From: Oegoconia quadripuncta
Lineage: Eukaryota; Arthropoda; Insecta; Lepidoptera; Autostichidae
Reading direction: 5' to 3'
Length of the DNA stretch: 64,000 nt
Assembly: GCA_949316235.1 (NCBI GenBank)
Contig: OX438755.1
Span: 21,103,151-21,167,150, forward strand
In this document: piece after piece, positions 58,301-61,075 of the stretch
How the letters are laid out: each line of letters starts with the position of its first letter
Position numbering within the stretch: position 1 is the stretch's first letter
Notes under the pieces: generated by a model
Told to the model about the DNA's origin: nothing
Seen by the model: only the letters and a program-made list of their open reading frames with translations
Database searches by the model: none
Translations under genes and position numbers: made by a program

Positions 58301-61075
58301 TAAAGTAAATAGACAAAAATTAAGCTATGACGATGTGAACAATGCTATTTCTGAAATAGTAGAATGGTTTACGGCAAATAATTTGTTACTTAATGAGAAA
58401 AAAACTAAATGTGTGAAATTTGTACTACCCAATGTCAGAGCGGTGCCCACAAATATAATGATAAAAAATGCCACTTTAGATCTCGTAGATTCTACTGTAT
58501 TTTTGGGCATTACTTTAGACGCCAAAATGCAATGGGGTCCTCATATACATAAATTGGCGAAAAGGCTCAGCTCTGCAGCGTACGCAGTCAAAAAAATTCG
58601 ACAAATGTCAGACGTAAATACTGCTAGATTAGTATATTTTAGTTATTTCCACAGCTTGATGTCTTACGGTATCTTACTGTGGGGAAATGCCGCGGATATA
58701 AATACAATCTTTGTTTTACAAAAACGAGCCGTTCGCGCAATTTATAAATTGAAACCTGCAGTGTCACTTAGAGATAGGTTTAAAGTGTATAACATTCTAA
58801 CCTTTTCGTCACAGTACATTTTTGAAAATCTAATGTACCTATGTCAAAAAAAATATAGCATCATTTAGGAAAAATAGTGATAAACATGATGTCAATACAA
58901 GAAATAAAGATAAACTTGCAGGTCACATAAGTCGCCTCCGCAAAGTCAGTAATTCATTCAAAGGGTTATGTATACGCTTTTTCAATAAGGTCCCAGTTGA
59001 TATACAAAATCTTCCACTTGATAAATTTAAAGATACTATAAAACAGAAACTTATTAACAAAGCATATTATAAAATATCAGACTATTTAGATGATAATCAT
59101 CCCTGGACATAATGAGATTGTTCGCATGCCAGGCTATTTCACGATTAATAATGATTTATAAAAACCTTCTTGTAATATAAAAACCTTTATGTAAAATCAA
59201 AACCTGATTTTAAAAGAGCAACCCTTCGAGTTTCTTGCTTGTTCTTCTCAGGGGAAAATTGCATTTTGAACAAGCAGTAGCTTAAAAAATGTAAAATTGA
59301 CTATTTTAAGTGTACTCTGTGTACCTCCAAAATAAAGCAACTTTGACTTTGACTTTGACTATATTAAACTTTATAATTGGCTTAATAAGTGTACAATTTG
59401 TATGTGTATCTTATGCTGTAAAGTTTGTTGAAAAATAAAAATAAAGTAGTGTAGATTATGGCTTATCATCATCATTTACTGTGTGTACTTATTTATATCA
59501 TGGTGTATCGTAATAAGATAAGTAATACTCTCCGATTCTCTCTACCGCTCTCGCAGTAATGTGTCAGGATGTTTTAATGATTTTTGTCAGGTCTTTTCAG
59601 TTCTACATCTGGTAACCCTAGCCTACAGGTATATACGTTGAGGTGGATGTCTGTGATGTAATTCTTTGGTTTGACTTTCATGAAGTTTTCTTTCTGGATG
59701 CGATTGTTGATCTTAAGATCGTGATTTTTTTATTTAAAACAAATATTAGTTAGATACTGTGCTCTATTTCTCATCAAAATCTGTATTTTATGTACATTAT
59801 AAGCTTATATACTAATTATATAGAGTATTGTTTAACTATCATAAGTCAAGTGATCAATCCTCCATCTCCATCCATGCCACTACTGGGCAAAGGCCTCCCT
59901 CATCTGTTTCCAGTTATTTCTGTTCTTGGCGAGCACAAACCATCCCTTATTATAAACTTAACTTATCCCTTTTACTATGAATAAGAATAATTCATTTCTA
60001 ATCAAATCAATATGTTTACAATCCAATTTGTACTACTATTACTAATACCATGTAGTAATTAGAAATTGTATTCCGTAATGTAACACATGATGATTCCAGC
60101 TGGTGCCCAAGCTAATCATTAAAAAAGTATGTGTTATGAGCATCAGGTTCTTACTCCTTATTGGACACCTAAACTTACATCAAAAGAGCAAAATAGCAAA
60201 ACCTGAAACTTGTGGATGCTAAGGTTCTTTAAATTGATGGAATATGGAAAAGTAATTAAATTTTCTCGATGACTCAGGGGTACTGTCAGTAACAACTTCG
60301 GCCATCCACGCTGAGAGGCATCGAGCCACTGGCTAACGACCCCCTTTAGGAATCCTATTGACTTTTTTAAAATATTATTATCATCATCTTCTTGCCCTAC
60401 TCCGAATTTATTAGGAGTCGGCGCAGTACGTCTTTTTCTTCCAATCTCCTCTATAAGTCGTTCCCTCATCATACACGCCCTTTTCATTCACATCACCACT
60501 CATACAATCCATCCATCTTTTCCATGGTCTTCCTTTTCCTTTCCAACGATCGACATCCATATTCACCACTCTCTTAGTAACATGCATTTCATCCTCTTAA
60601 AATGTATGGACATTTTAAGAGGATGAAATGCATGTTACTAAATCGTTTTGCATGGTATGGACCATGCAAAACGATTTTTGTTCAACTTTCTTGTCACGCG
60701 TGCCACTGTAAAGTCCTTTTCACATACTCTTTTAAAATATTTTATATAAGTATTTTTAAGAGCATCTTGAAAGATCGACCTGGTTCTCATTACAGTTTAA
60801 ACAACTTCACAACACATATAACAACTGGTTATATTCTTACAGAAGCACCGTGCGCTGACAAAGAAACTCAGACTGATCCTGTAGACTTCATACTGACTAA
60901 CGGTCAAATGTGCCAACTAAACAACGGGGATGAATCAAAGGCAGAAGAGCACACTGACAATCCTACACACAACGATAAAAACAAAGAAACTCAATGCAAC
61001 AATATCATAAATAATGATGTTAATGATAAGAATAGCAAAATTCATTTAACCAATGAGAAAGCTGGTACTTTATAG
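25241..61075 (+). CDS. mGluR: Metabotropic glutamate receptor, C-terminal 528 residues in ten exons (5' exons not found)
   Basis: Class C GPCR of the neuronal plasma membrane that binds extracellular glutamate; insect mGluR is expected to couple to Gi/o (family knowledge). The ten exons listed separately below join with GT/AG borders and matching phase at every junction, giving 1588 coding bases. Order: end of the ligand-binding lobe, nine-cysteine domain, TM1-TM7, cytoplasmic tail. Signatures include [35 protein letters not shown] and [20 protein letters not shown], which I recognise as closest to Drosophila mGluR (DmGluRA) rather than the paralogue mangetout. The initiator and about the first 400 residues are missing and presumably lie in earlier exons. 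No promoter is visible. Orthology rests on remembered motifs and should be checked by alignment. Confidence 0.92.
25348..26129 (+). other. mGluR intron a-b
   Basis: 782 bp, GTGAGT to TAG. It contains a 129-codon frame (25459-25848) with no family signature and a small SINE-A fragment at 25911-25962. Confidence 0.7.
25911..25962 (-). mobile_element. SINE-A fragment
   Basis: TTGACCTCAATCACACCTTA then GTTAAGTGAAGATGA, part of the family 3' region in complement; about 50 bp only. Confidence 0.7.
26130..26279 (+). CDS. mGluR: mGluR exon b: end of ligand-binding lobe
   Basis: Acceptor TAG at 26127-26129, donor GTATGT at 26280. Encodes [20 protein letters not shown], then [20 protein letters not shown] and [10 protein letters not shown]. 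The [12 protein letters not shown] motif is typical of mGluR just before the cysteine-rich linker. Enters and leaves in phase 1. Confidence 0.92.
26280..26887 (+). other. mGluR intron b-c
   Basis: 608 bp, GTATGT to ACAG. No repeat recognised. Confidence 0.7.
26888..27021 (+). CDS. mGluR: mGluR exon c: cysteine-rich linker, first part
   Basis: Acceptor ATAACAG, donor GTGGGT at 27022. Encodes [19 protein letters not shown] and [18 protein letters not shown], six of the nine conserved cysteines that couple ligand-domain closure to the membrane domain. Ends in phase 0. Confidence 0.93.
27289..27575 (-). mobile_element. SINE-A copy
   Basis: TTTTTTTATGCACAACCGG at left, and GGGGATCGAACCCGCGACAT then TTGAACCACGGAGG at right. 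A small internal deletion removes part of the head. Confidence 0.85.
27906..28000 (-). mobile_element. SINE-C 3' fragment
   Basis: AATAAATATTTCGGACACTT, CTCAAACTAAGCAAAG and GATAACGGATAAACATA, the complement of the SINE-C tail region. Confidence 0.7.
28060..28165 (-). mobile_element. SINE-B 5' fragment
   Basis: ATGTCGGTCTGTATTCATCA, the B-box complement GGTATTCGAACCCGAGACC and head CACCAAACAGGTCGT. Confidence 0.75.
28253..28855 (-). mobile_element. SINE-A split by a LINE-4 insertion
   Basis: The SINE-A 3' part is at 28253-28525 and its head resumes at about 28807 (TGTTTACATTGAGCCACGG). ACCCAATGTT occurs at both junctions, a target-site duplication left by the inserted LINE-4 end. Confidence 0.8.
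28526..28806 (-). mobile_element. LINE-4 3' end inserted in SINE-A
   Basis: Starts with a T15 run (A tail complement), then CTCACCTGATGGAAAGTGAC and AAGATCCCAAGGTTGTAAG. On the minus strand it encodes [15 protein letters not shown] of a LINE ORF C-terminus. A C9 run is at 28780-28790. Confidence 0.75.
29331..29750 (-). mobile_element. MITE-M copy 3
   Basis: Starts GGGTCTTTACCTATGAAATT and ends CATAGGTAAGGACC, inverted relative to copy 1, with TA flanks (ATATT/TAATA). Confidence 0.85.
29850..30405 (+). mobile_element. LINE-1 3' UTR split by another element
   Basis: CGCATGCCAGGCTATTTCAC at the left and CTCGAGTTTCTTGCTTG...AGCAGTAGCTTAAAAAATG at the right match the LINE-1 3' UTR at 59121-59320. 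Between them (about 29945-30295) lies a LINE-2-like tail (GGAAGAGATCTCTTAAAGAG, GTGCAATAAAGAAG) and a block shared with 13590-13720. Confidence 0.65.
30449..30874 (+). repeat. Left terminal inverted repeat of the mariner-type element
   Basis: Pairs with 32418-32843. It includes GGTCTCTAAATTTAAATGAT in complement and ends near CTAGAACAATGTTT. It is unusually long for a mariner family element, where arms of a few tens of bases are common. Confidence 0.85.
31136..32164 (+). CDS. Mariner/IS630-superfamily transposase, intact (342 aa)
   Basis: A DDE/D transposase that would excise and reinsert the surrounding element at TA sites. It starts at ATG 31136 after an A-rich stretch and ends TGA. N-terminal helix-turn-helix region around [17 protein letters not shown] (residues about 18-34). 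Second HTH is [20 protein letters not shown] (about 92-111). Catalytic acidic residues: LWTDEATF (about residue 161), [11 protein letters not shown] (about 250) and [15 protein letters not shown] (about 291). Between the second Asp and the Asp of PLDYY I count 40 residues, so the spacing is DD40D, not the DD34D of classical mariner. That puts it near the DD41D-type lineages by spacing only. The frame has no stop or frameshift. It is flanked by 0.26-kb non-coding gaps and long TIRs. Confidence 0.92.
   Translation: MSRLANLQPSHVADMHFVYGFCDGNARAAVAEYRRRYPNRVVLGYRSFIAVHRQMSEMGLRRRRNEPVQPAPAVRMDIDEQVLRLVTADPTISIRRIAIRLGITRMRVWRVLKKEGLHPYHYRRAQNLRDGDSIPRLVFCTWILRQHRLNPDFIKRVLWTDEATFTRAGITNHRNLHIWAAENPYAVRETSFQYEFSVNMWAGIIDDLIIGPFELPRRLTQEVMLNFLRNDLPQLLEDIPLLTRRHMYFQLDGAPAHYAQSVREFINENYPRWIGRGGPVAWPPRSPDLTPLDYYFWGYMKQKVYAVPIISRDQLKQRIDAAAAEIAQNHAEIRRTTLRMSF
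32418..32843 (-). repeat. Right terminal inverted repeat of the mariner-type element
   Basis: Complement of the left arm, ending CTCCGGGACACATTG before TATA. A block at 32691-32706 differs from the left arm by two bases, so the arms are not perfectly identical. Confidence 0.85.
32900..33010 (-). pseudogene. LINE-2 ORF fragment
   Basis: On the minus strand it encodes [20 protein letters not shown], matching [13 protein letters not shown] and SQSFTLQ of the LINE-2 copy at 55.7-56.1 kb. Only about 100 bp remain. Confidence 0.6.
33180..34420. repeat. AT-rich region with recurrent AAAAGGCGC motif
   Basis: The motif GGCGC after an A run recurs at irregular spacing: 33225 (AAAAGGCGCATCTAACAC), 33285 (AAAAGGCGCATCTGCCAA), 33350 (AAATAGGCGCTTCTG), 33525, 33640, and loosely at 34315. 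No gene is seen. It is interrupted by a SINE-B relic at 33712-33810. Confidence 0.45.
33712..33810 (+). mobile_element. SINE-B, internally deleted
   Basis: TGACGACCTGTTTGGTGTAA head joins through CTATACCAAAAGGTT directly to GGAACTAGATGGCGCTCTG, so the middle of the element is missing. Confidence 0.75.
34421..35469. other. No gene seen
   Basis: Intronic sequence. A 102-codon plus-strand frame (34629-34937) has no domain I recognise. 35040-35165 resembles the ACTAGCTGTT repeat family (GGTTTCGCCTGCGTGGATTA). Confidence 0.45.
35470..35889 (+). mobile_element. MITE-M copy 4
   Basis: CGTCCTTACCTAAGAGATTA start, end CATAGGTAAAGACCCAATAT. Lies 160 bp before mGluR exon d. Confidence 0.85.
36050..36216 (+). 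CDS. mGluR: mGluR exon d: cysteine-rich linker end and TM1
   Basis: Acceptor TTTTCCACAG, donor GTAAGT at 36217. Encodes [20 protein letters not shown] and [20 protein letters not shown], which supply the last three of nine cysteines, then the start of TM1 ([12 protein letters not shown]). Ends in phase 2. Confidence 0.93.
36261..36971. mobile_element. Mutator-like foldback element with 9-bp target duplication
   Basis: The left arm begins GGTTTAGGACCCGATTTCGA and the right arm ends with its complement. The arms (about 36261-36374 and 36868-36971) match over about 105-115 bp with scattered changes. GATCCAAAC (9 bp) flanks both ends at 36252-36260 and 36972-36980, the size typical of Mutator-like elements. 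An inner inverted pair CGCACAACTGTACATTCGA / TCGAATGTACAGTTGTGCG lies near 36820-36870. It contains a LINE-3 fragment. It starts 45 bp after mGluR exon d. Confidence 0.75.
36374..36655 (+). pseudogene. LINE-3 3' end inserted in the foldback element
   Basis: Near-identical to 39023-39290, starting at the codons for LDEWKSTTV. It encodes the C-terminal part with TTTLWNG and [20 protein letters not shown], then an A-rich AATAAATAAATAA tail. A one-base difference in GTTGCGGG breaks the frame. Confidence 0.75.
37152..37490 (+). mobile_element. SINE-A, full copy next to an mGluR splice acceptor
   Basis: Head ACCGCCTCCGTGGCTCAATG, B-box region GGCTTCGATCCCC, full body and tail CCCGTCGTGCATGAAAAAAA. 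The tail ends 23 bp before mGluR exon e, so the 3' splice region was left just outside the insertion. Confidence 0.9.
37513..37671 (+). CDS. mGluR: mGluR exon e: TM1 end and TM2
   Basis: Acceptor TTTAACAG, donor GTAAGA at 37672. Encodes [20 protein letters not shown], then [20 protein letters not shown] (TM2) and DILCSIQR, whose Cys is the likely disulfide partner in the first extracellular loop. Ends in phase 2. Confidence 0.94.
37840..37945 (-). mobile_element. SINE-B 3' fragment
   Basis: CACAGCGCCATCTAGTTCCA and TTGATATGCTACATAAATAC, complement of the SINE-B distal part. Confidence 0.7.
38030..38225 (+). repeat. Interspersed repeat, ACTAGCTGTT family
   Basis: CTCCCGCGACTTCGTCCGCG near its start, then GGATGCCTACGTCATAACAT and AAATTTCAGCCCGATCCGTC. 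Same family as 15587 and 41875. Confidence 0.6.
38260..38388 (-). mobile_element. SINE-B 3' half
   Basis: CACACAGCGCCATCTAGGTC to ATTTTTTTGGTAAATAAATA; head missing. Confidence 0.8.
38394..38676 (+). mobile_element. SINE-A, tail-less
   Basis: Complete head with B box GGGTTCGATCCCC and body to CTTCACTTAACATCAGGTG. The A-tail is missing. Confidence 0.88.
38820..39290 (+). pseudogene. LINE-3 ORF C-terminus and 3' end
   Basis: The frame 38885-39280 encodes [20 protein letters not shown], then [40 protein letters not shown] and [14 protein letters not shown], the conserved C-terminal tail of a group of insect LINE ORFs. It ends with AATAATAATAAAAA. The RT core is absent. The insertion lies in the mGluR intron e-f. 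Confidence 0.8.
39291..39968. other. No gene seen
   Basis: Intronic AT-rich DNA. The minus-strand frame at 39651-39893 has no recognisable domain. Confidence 0.5.
39969..40292 (-). mobile_element. SINE-A copy
   Basis: TTTTTTTATGCATAACGGG at left, GGATCGAACCCGCGACCTCC and head complement AGCCACGGAAGCGGTTA at right. A short deletion removes part of the GGTTGGTGGTAG block. Confidence 0.88.
40293..40854. other. No gene seen
   Basis: Intronic sequence without recognised gene or repeat. Confidence 0.5.
40855..41045 (+). mobile_element. SINE-A 3' half with deletion
   Basis: ATCTGATCTAAGTTGGCCGC, GGGTTTCCGGGTCGGTACG and tail CCTGTTGTGCATAAAAAAA. The ATAAGATAGCCAGTCCCC part is missing. Confidence 0.8.
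41085..41270. mobile_element. MITE with about 80-bp imperfect TIRs
   Basis: The left end GGTGTACTGAATTACACTAC and the complement of the right end GTAGTGTAATTCAGTATACC agree, with weaker pairing inward through the CGAAAAACGTTTGAC block. Total about 186 bp, non-coding. Confidence 0.65.
41478..41695 (+). mobile_element. SINE-C copy
   Basis: CGACGGCCGATGTAGTGGAT, B-box region GGGTTCGTATCCC, TTATCCGTTATCTAGTATCC, ending GACTGGTGTAAGTG. Confidence 0.8.
41875..42090 (+). repeat. Interspersed repeat, ACTAGCTTTTCGCCCGCG family
   Basis: TACTAGCTTTTCGCCCGCGG start, CAAATTTCATCCGAATCCGT and CAAACAAACAAACATCC end. Related to 15587 and 38030. Confidence 0.65.
42140..42320 (+). mobile_element. SINE-B 3' part
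   Basis: CGAGTTATGGATGTTTTCAT, CAACCATCTGGTATCCACAA, AACTAGATGGTCTC, then a TATTAT tail. Head absent. Confidence 0.75.
42467..42745 (-). CDS. Possible small nested exon or gene, cysteine-containing, unknown
   Basis: On the minus strand, within mGluR intron e-f, a frame of about 90 codons ends TGA/TAA-side at 42467. It has no obvious repeat match in the window. It contains [36 protein letters not shown] and [12 protein letters not shown], six cysteines in the second half. There is no ATG at its start; an in-frame stop lies just upstream, and a possible splice acceptor CAAACAATTCAG falls inside. An AATAAA on the minus strand lies about 84 bp past the stop (42378-42383). It could be the last exon of a nested gene or a chance frame. 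I do not recognise the family. Confidence 0.25.
   Translation of the reverse strand, partial: NKYQLDTLPSTNNSVPSNSNSFTINHRGLCEALVPGEHATKEVTCSIDCTLRIGSNVGEHYVIPRTRSVIDVRYLCNGFVCPSGEQCIKYEM
42750..43371. other. No gene seen
   Basis: Intronic AT-rich sequence; nothing recognised. Confidence 0.5.
43372..43789 (-). mobile_element. MITE-M copy 5
   Basis: TTGGGTCTTTACCTATGAAA start, CATAGGTAAGGACCTAA end, same orientation as copy 3. Confidence 0.85.
44448..44610 (+). CDS. mGluR: mGluR exon f: TM3, second intracellular loop and TM4 start
   Basis: Acceptor TTTTTTTAACTAG, donor GTAAGT at 44611. Encodes [35 protein letters not shown] and [16 protein letters not shown]. The LLTKTNRI motif at the cytoplasmic end of TM3 is a class C hallmark. 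Ends in phase 0. Confidence 0.95.
44762..45068 (-). mobile_element. SINE-A copy with shortened 3' end
   Basis: Starts in the tail region (TGATGTTAAGTGAAGATGAG) and ends with head complement GAGCCACGGAGGCGGTTA. The B-box complement is interrupted: GGGGATCGAACCCTACG. Confidence 0.85.
45262..45487 (+). mobile_element. Diverged SINE-A relative
   Basis: AGTGCTCTGTTTGGTTGGTA, CACCTGGCCAGCGACCACC and CTTCACTTAACATCAGGTG follow the SINE-A order but with more changes than other copies. No tRNA head. Confidence 0.7.
45485..45957. repeat. Minisatellite, about 7.7 copies of a 61-bp unit
   Basis: The unit starts AATGAAAAAGAGAGTTTCCC and contains GTAACGCGAACCGCTCTTAA then GGAATTATACTT. Copies begin every 61 bp (45487, 45548, 45609, 45670, 45731, 45792, 45853, 45914). 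They differ by one or two bases (for example TTTACC in the second and AAAAAAGG in the seventh), and the last copy is partial. It lies in the mGluR intron f-g, directly after a SINE-A relative. Confidence 0.95.
45958..46290. other. No gene seen
   Basis: GC-richer block (CGATTTCGGCCATGGCTCGA, GTGCGCAATTTGGGCACGTA) that may belong to the same element as the minisatellite. Not classified. Confidence 0.4.
46291..46503 (+). mobile_element. SINE-C copy
   Basis: GACGACCGATTGGTGTAGTG head, B box GGGTTCGAATCCC, tail ATATTTATTTATTTATTT. Confidence 0.85.
46783..47432 (-). pseudogene. LINE-1 subfamily 3' end next to an mGluR exon
   Basis: AAATCAAAATCAAAAATG tail complement, GAACGAGCAAGAAACTCAGG, then TCTTATCATCCAGATAGTCA and coding remnants matching 18965-19300, broken by stops. 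The fragment ends about 55 bp before mGluR exon g. Confidence 0.8.
47488..47701 (+). CDS. mGluR: mGluR exon g: TM4, second extracellular loop and TM5
   Basis: Acceptor CCTTTTTGCAG, donor GTAAGT at 47702. Encodes [38 protein letters not shown] and [17 protein letters not shown]. The Cys in LVCDSY is the second partner of the conserved extracellular disulfide. Leaves in phase 1. Confidence 0.95.
47878..48003 (+). mobile_element. SINE-C 5' fragment, diverged
   Basis: GATGACCGGTTGGTGTGGTG head, CGAATTCCGCTAGGGGTAAA, ending near TCCCGAGTCATATAGATG. Confidence 0.7.
48065..48165 (-). mobile_element. LINE-2 3' tail fragment
   Basis: CAATACAATACAATACAAAT then CCCTTTATTGTGCAAAATAA, complement of the LINE-2 3' end. 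Confidence 0.65.
48206..48450 (+). mobile_element. SINE-B copy
   Basis: TGACGACCTGTTTGGTGTAG head, B box GGGTTCGAATCCC, tail CTAGATGGCGTTGTGTGTAT and TATTTATTTATTT. Confidence 0.85.
48780..49003 (+). mobile_element. SINE-A, head missing
   Basis: AGGGCATTTTAAAATGTCCG to tail CCCGTTGTGCATAAAAAAA. Confidence 0.87.
49085..49260 (-). pseudogene. LINE C-terminal fragment related to 53850-54075
   Basis: ACGCTCTTGTCGGTGGAGGC, CTCTACATTCCGCCTTAATT, TGACTTCCTGATACGACACG have the same order as the fragment at 53880-53960 and share its minus-strand reading, with frame damage. Confidence 0.5.
49405..49661. mobile_element. MITE with inverted ends GAATTCGTGTAATTCC
   Basis: Left AATTGAATTCGTGTAATTCC and right GGAATTACACGAATTCAAAT are inverted copies. 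Weaker inverted similarity extends inward for about 90 bp. End fragments of the same family occur at 10509-10546 and 48168-48200. Confidence 0.65.
49707..50048 (-). mobile_element. SINE-A, full copy
   Basis: TTTTTTTATGCACAACGCG at left through GGGGATCGAACCCGCGACCT to head complement GAGCCACGGAGGCGGTTA. Confidence 0.9.
50049..50479. other. No gene seen
   Basis: AT-rich intronic sequence; a minus-strand 74-codon frame (50219-50443) has no signature. Confidence 0.5.
50764..51005 (+). mobile_element. SINE-C, full copy
   Basis: TGACGACCGATTGGTGTAGT head, B box GGGTTCGAATCCC, TTATCCGTTATCTAGTATCC, tail ATATTTATTATTTATTTATT. Confidence 0.87.
51310..51660 (-). pseudogene. RTE-like LINE C-terminal relic
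   Basis: On the minus strand it encodes [20 protein letters not shown] and [11 protein letters not shown], the basic WAGH-type C-terminal tail of RTE-like LINE ORFs, and ends in the CCACTGCTGTACATAG-type 3' end. Same tail as the plus-strand relic at 52590-53035. Frames are short and broken. Confidence 0.6.
52136..52287 (+). CDS. mGluR: mGluR exon h: TM6 and TM7
   Basis: Acceptor CTTTCAG, donor GTATGT at 52288. Encodes [19 protein letters not shown] (TM6), then [20 protein letters not shown] and LVCLFSPK (TM7). The exon starts by completing the Gly after ESKHI. Ends in phase 0. Confidence 0.95.
52590..53035 (+). pseudogene. RTE-like LINE ORF C-terminal relic
   Basis: Broken frames read [31 protein letters not shown] and [10 protein letters not shown], the conserved order of RTE-type C-termini, ending TTTGTCCAGCAGTG. 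Stops and frameshifts make it dead. Lies in the mGluR intron h-i. Confidence 0.7.
53036..53849. other. No gene seen
   Basis: A 99-codon frame at 53052-53351 has no family signature. Otherwise single-copy-looking intron. Confidence 0.45.
53850..54075 (-). pseudogene. LINE ORF C-terminal fragment
   Basis: The minus-strand frame 53875-54069 encodes [20 protein letters not shown] and [20 protein letters not shown], a C-terminal tail common in insect LINE ORFs, ending EHSS and stop. Nothing upstream remains. Confidence 0.65.
54263..54578 (+). mobile_element. SINE-A copy, 85 bp before an mGluR exon
   Basis: ACCGCCTCCGTGGCTCAATG head, B box GGGTTCGATCCCC, full body to GTGATTGAGGTCAAGTAC; A-tail missing. 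Confidence 0.88.
54665..54773 (+). CDS. mGluR: mGluR exon i: start of the cytoplasmic tail
   Basis: Acceptor TTTGTTCAG, donor GTAAGT at 54774. Encodes [36 protein letters not shown]. It continues the mGluR motif LFSPKLYII across the intron. Leaves one base, which fits the two-base start of the last exon. Confidence 0.93.
55250..56090 (-). pseudogene. LINE-2 3' end with ORF C-terminus
   Basis: ATACAATACAATACAATACA at left is the complement of the ATTGT tail. The minus-strand frame 55704-56060 encodes [40 protein letters not shown] and [20 protein letters not shown], ending with a stop. The RT core is missing. It is the best LINE-2 copy in the window; fragments lie at 13113, 23815, 32900 and 48065. 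Confidence 0.75.
56091..57270. other. No gene seen
   Basis: Intronic. 56925-56990 is a short repeat shared with 61370-61432 (CACGACCTTTATCCCAAATG) and 15090-15150. A CA microsatellite is at 57033-57047. Confidence 0.5.
57270..59375 (+). pseudogene. LINE-1, long 5'-truncated copy with RT, one frameshift
   Basis: An open frame from about 57270 to 58868 encodes a reverse transcriptase. Blocks: [48 protein letters not shown] (first catalytic Asp), [20 protein letters not shown] and the FADD catalytic box near 58280. A slip in the A run near 58845 shifts frame. The downstream frame then continues [16 protein letters not shown] through [15 protein letters not shown] to TAA at 59110. 3' UTR follows, with AATAAAGCAA and TTTGACTTTGACTTTGAC. 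No ATG, endonuclease or ORF1 is present, so the copy is 5'-truncated. The FADD box and TTTGAC tail suggest the CR1/Daphne side of LINEs (inference). It sits in the last mGluR intron. Confidence 0.88.
59376..60369. other. No gene seen; possible RTE-type tail near 59850
   Basis: CCACTACTGGGCAAAGGCC at 59877-59895 resembles the complement of an RTE-type 3' end. The rest shows no gene or placed repeat. Confidence 0.4.
60370..60573. repeat. Unclassified interspersed sequence
   Basis: Pyrimidine-rich text (CTTGCCCTACTCCGAATTTA, AGGAGTCGGCGCAGTACGTC) looks like lepidopteran repeat sequence I have seen elsewhere, but there is no second copy in this window to prove it. Confidence 0.35.
60574..60641. 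repeat. Perfect hairpin, 32-bp arms, loop ATGG
   Basis: The left arm 60574-60605 starts TTAGTAACATGCATTTCATC and is exactly complementary to 60610-60641, with the 4-base spacer ATGG at 60606-60609. No mismatches. Confidence 0.95.
60640..60677. repeat. Perfect hairpin, 17-bp arms, loop ATGG
   Basis: The left arm AAATCGTTTTGCATGGT (60640-60656), spacer ATGG, right arm ACCATGCAAAACGATTT (60661-60677). It directly follows and overlaps by two bases the 32-bp hairpin. Confidence 0.95.
60843..61075 (+). CDS. mGluR: mGluR terminal exon: C-terminal tail
   Basis: Acceptor TATATTCTTACAG ends at 60842; phase fits exon i. Encodes [20 protein letters not shown], then an Asn/Asp/Lys-rich stretch with a second KETQ, ending NEKAGTL and TAG at 61073-61075. 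KETQTD resembles the TQTD ending I associate with the fly receptor's tail, but here the protein continues about 67 residues more. Less certain than the other exons because the tail is poorly conserved. Confidence 0.7.
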
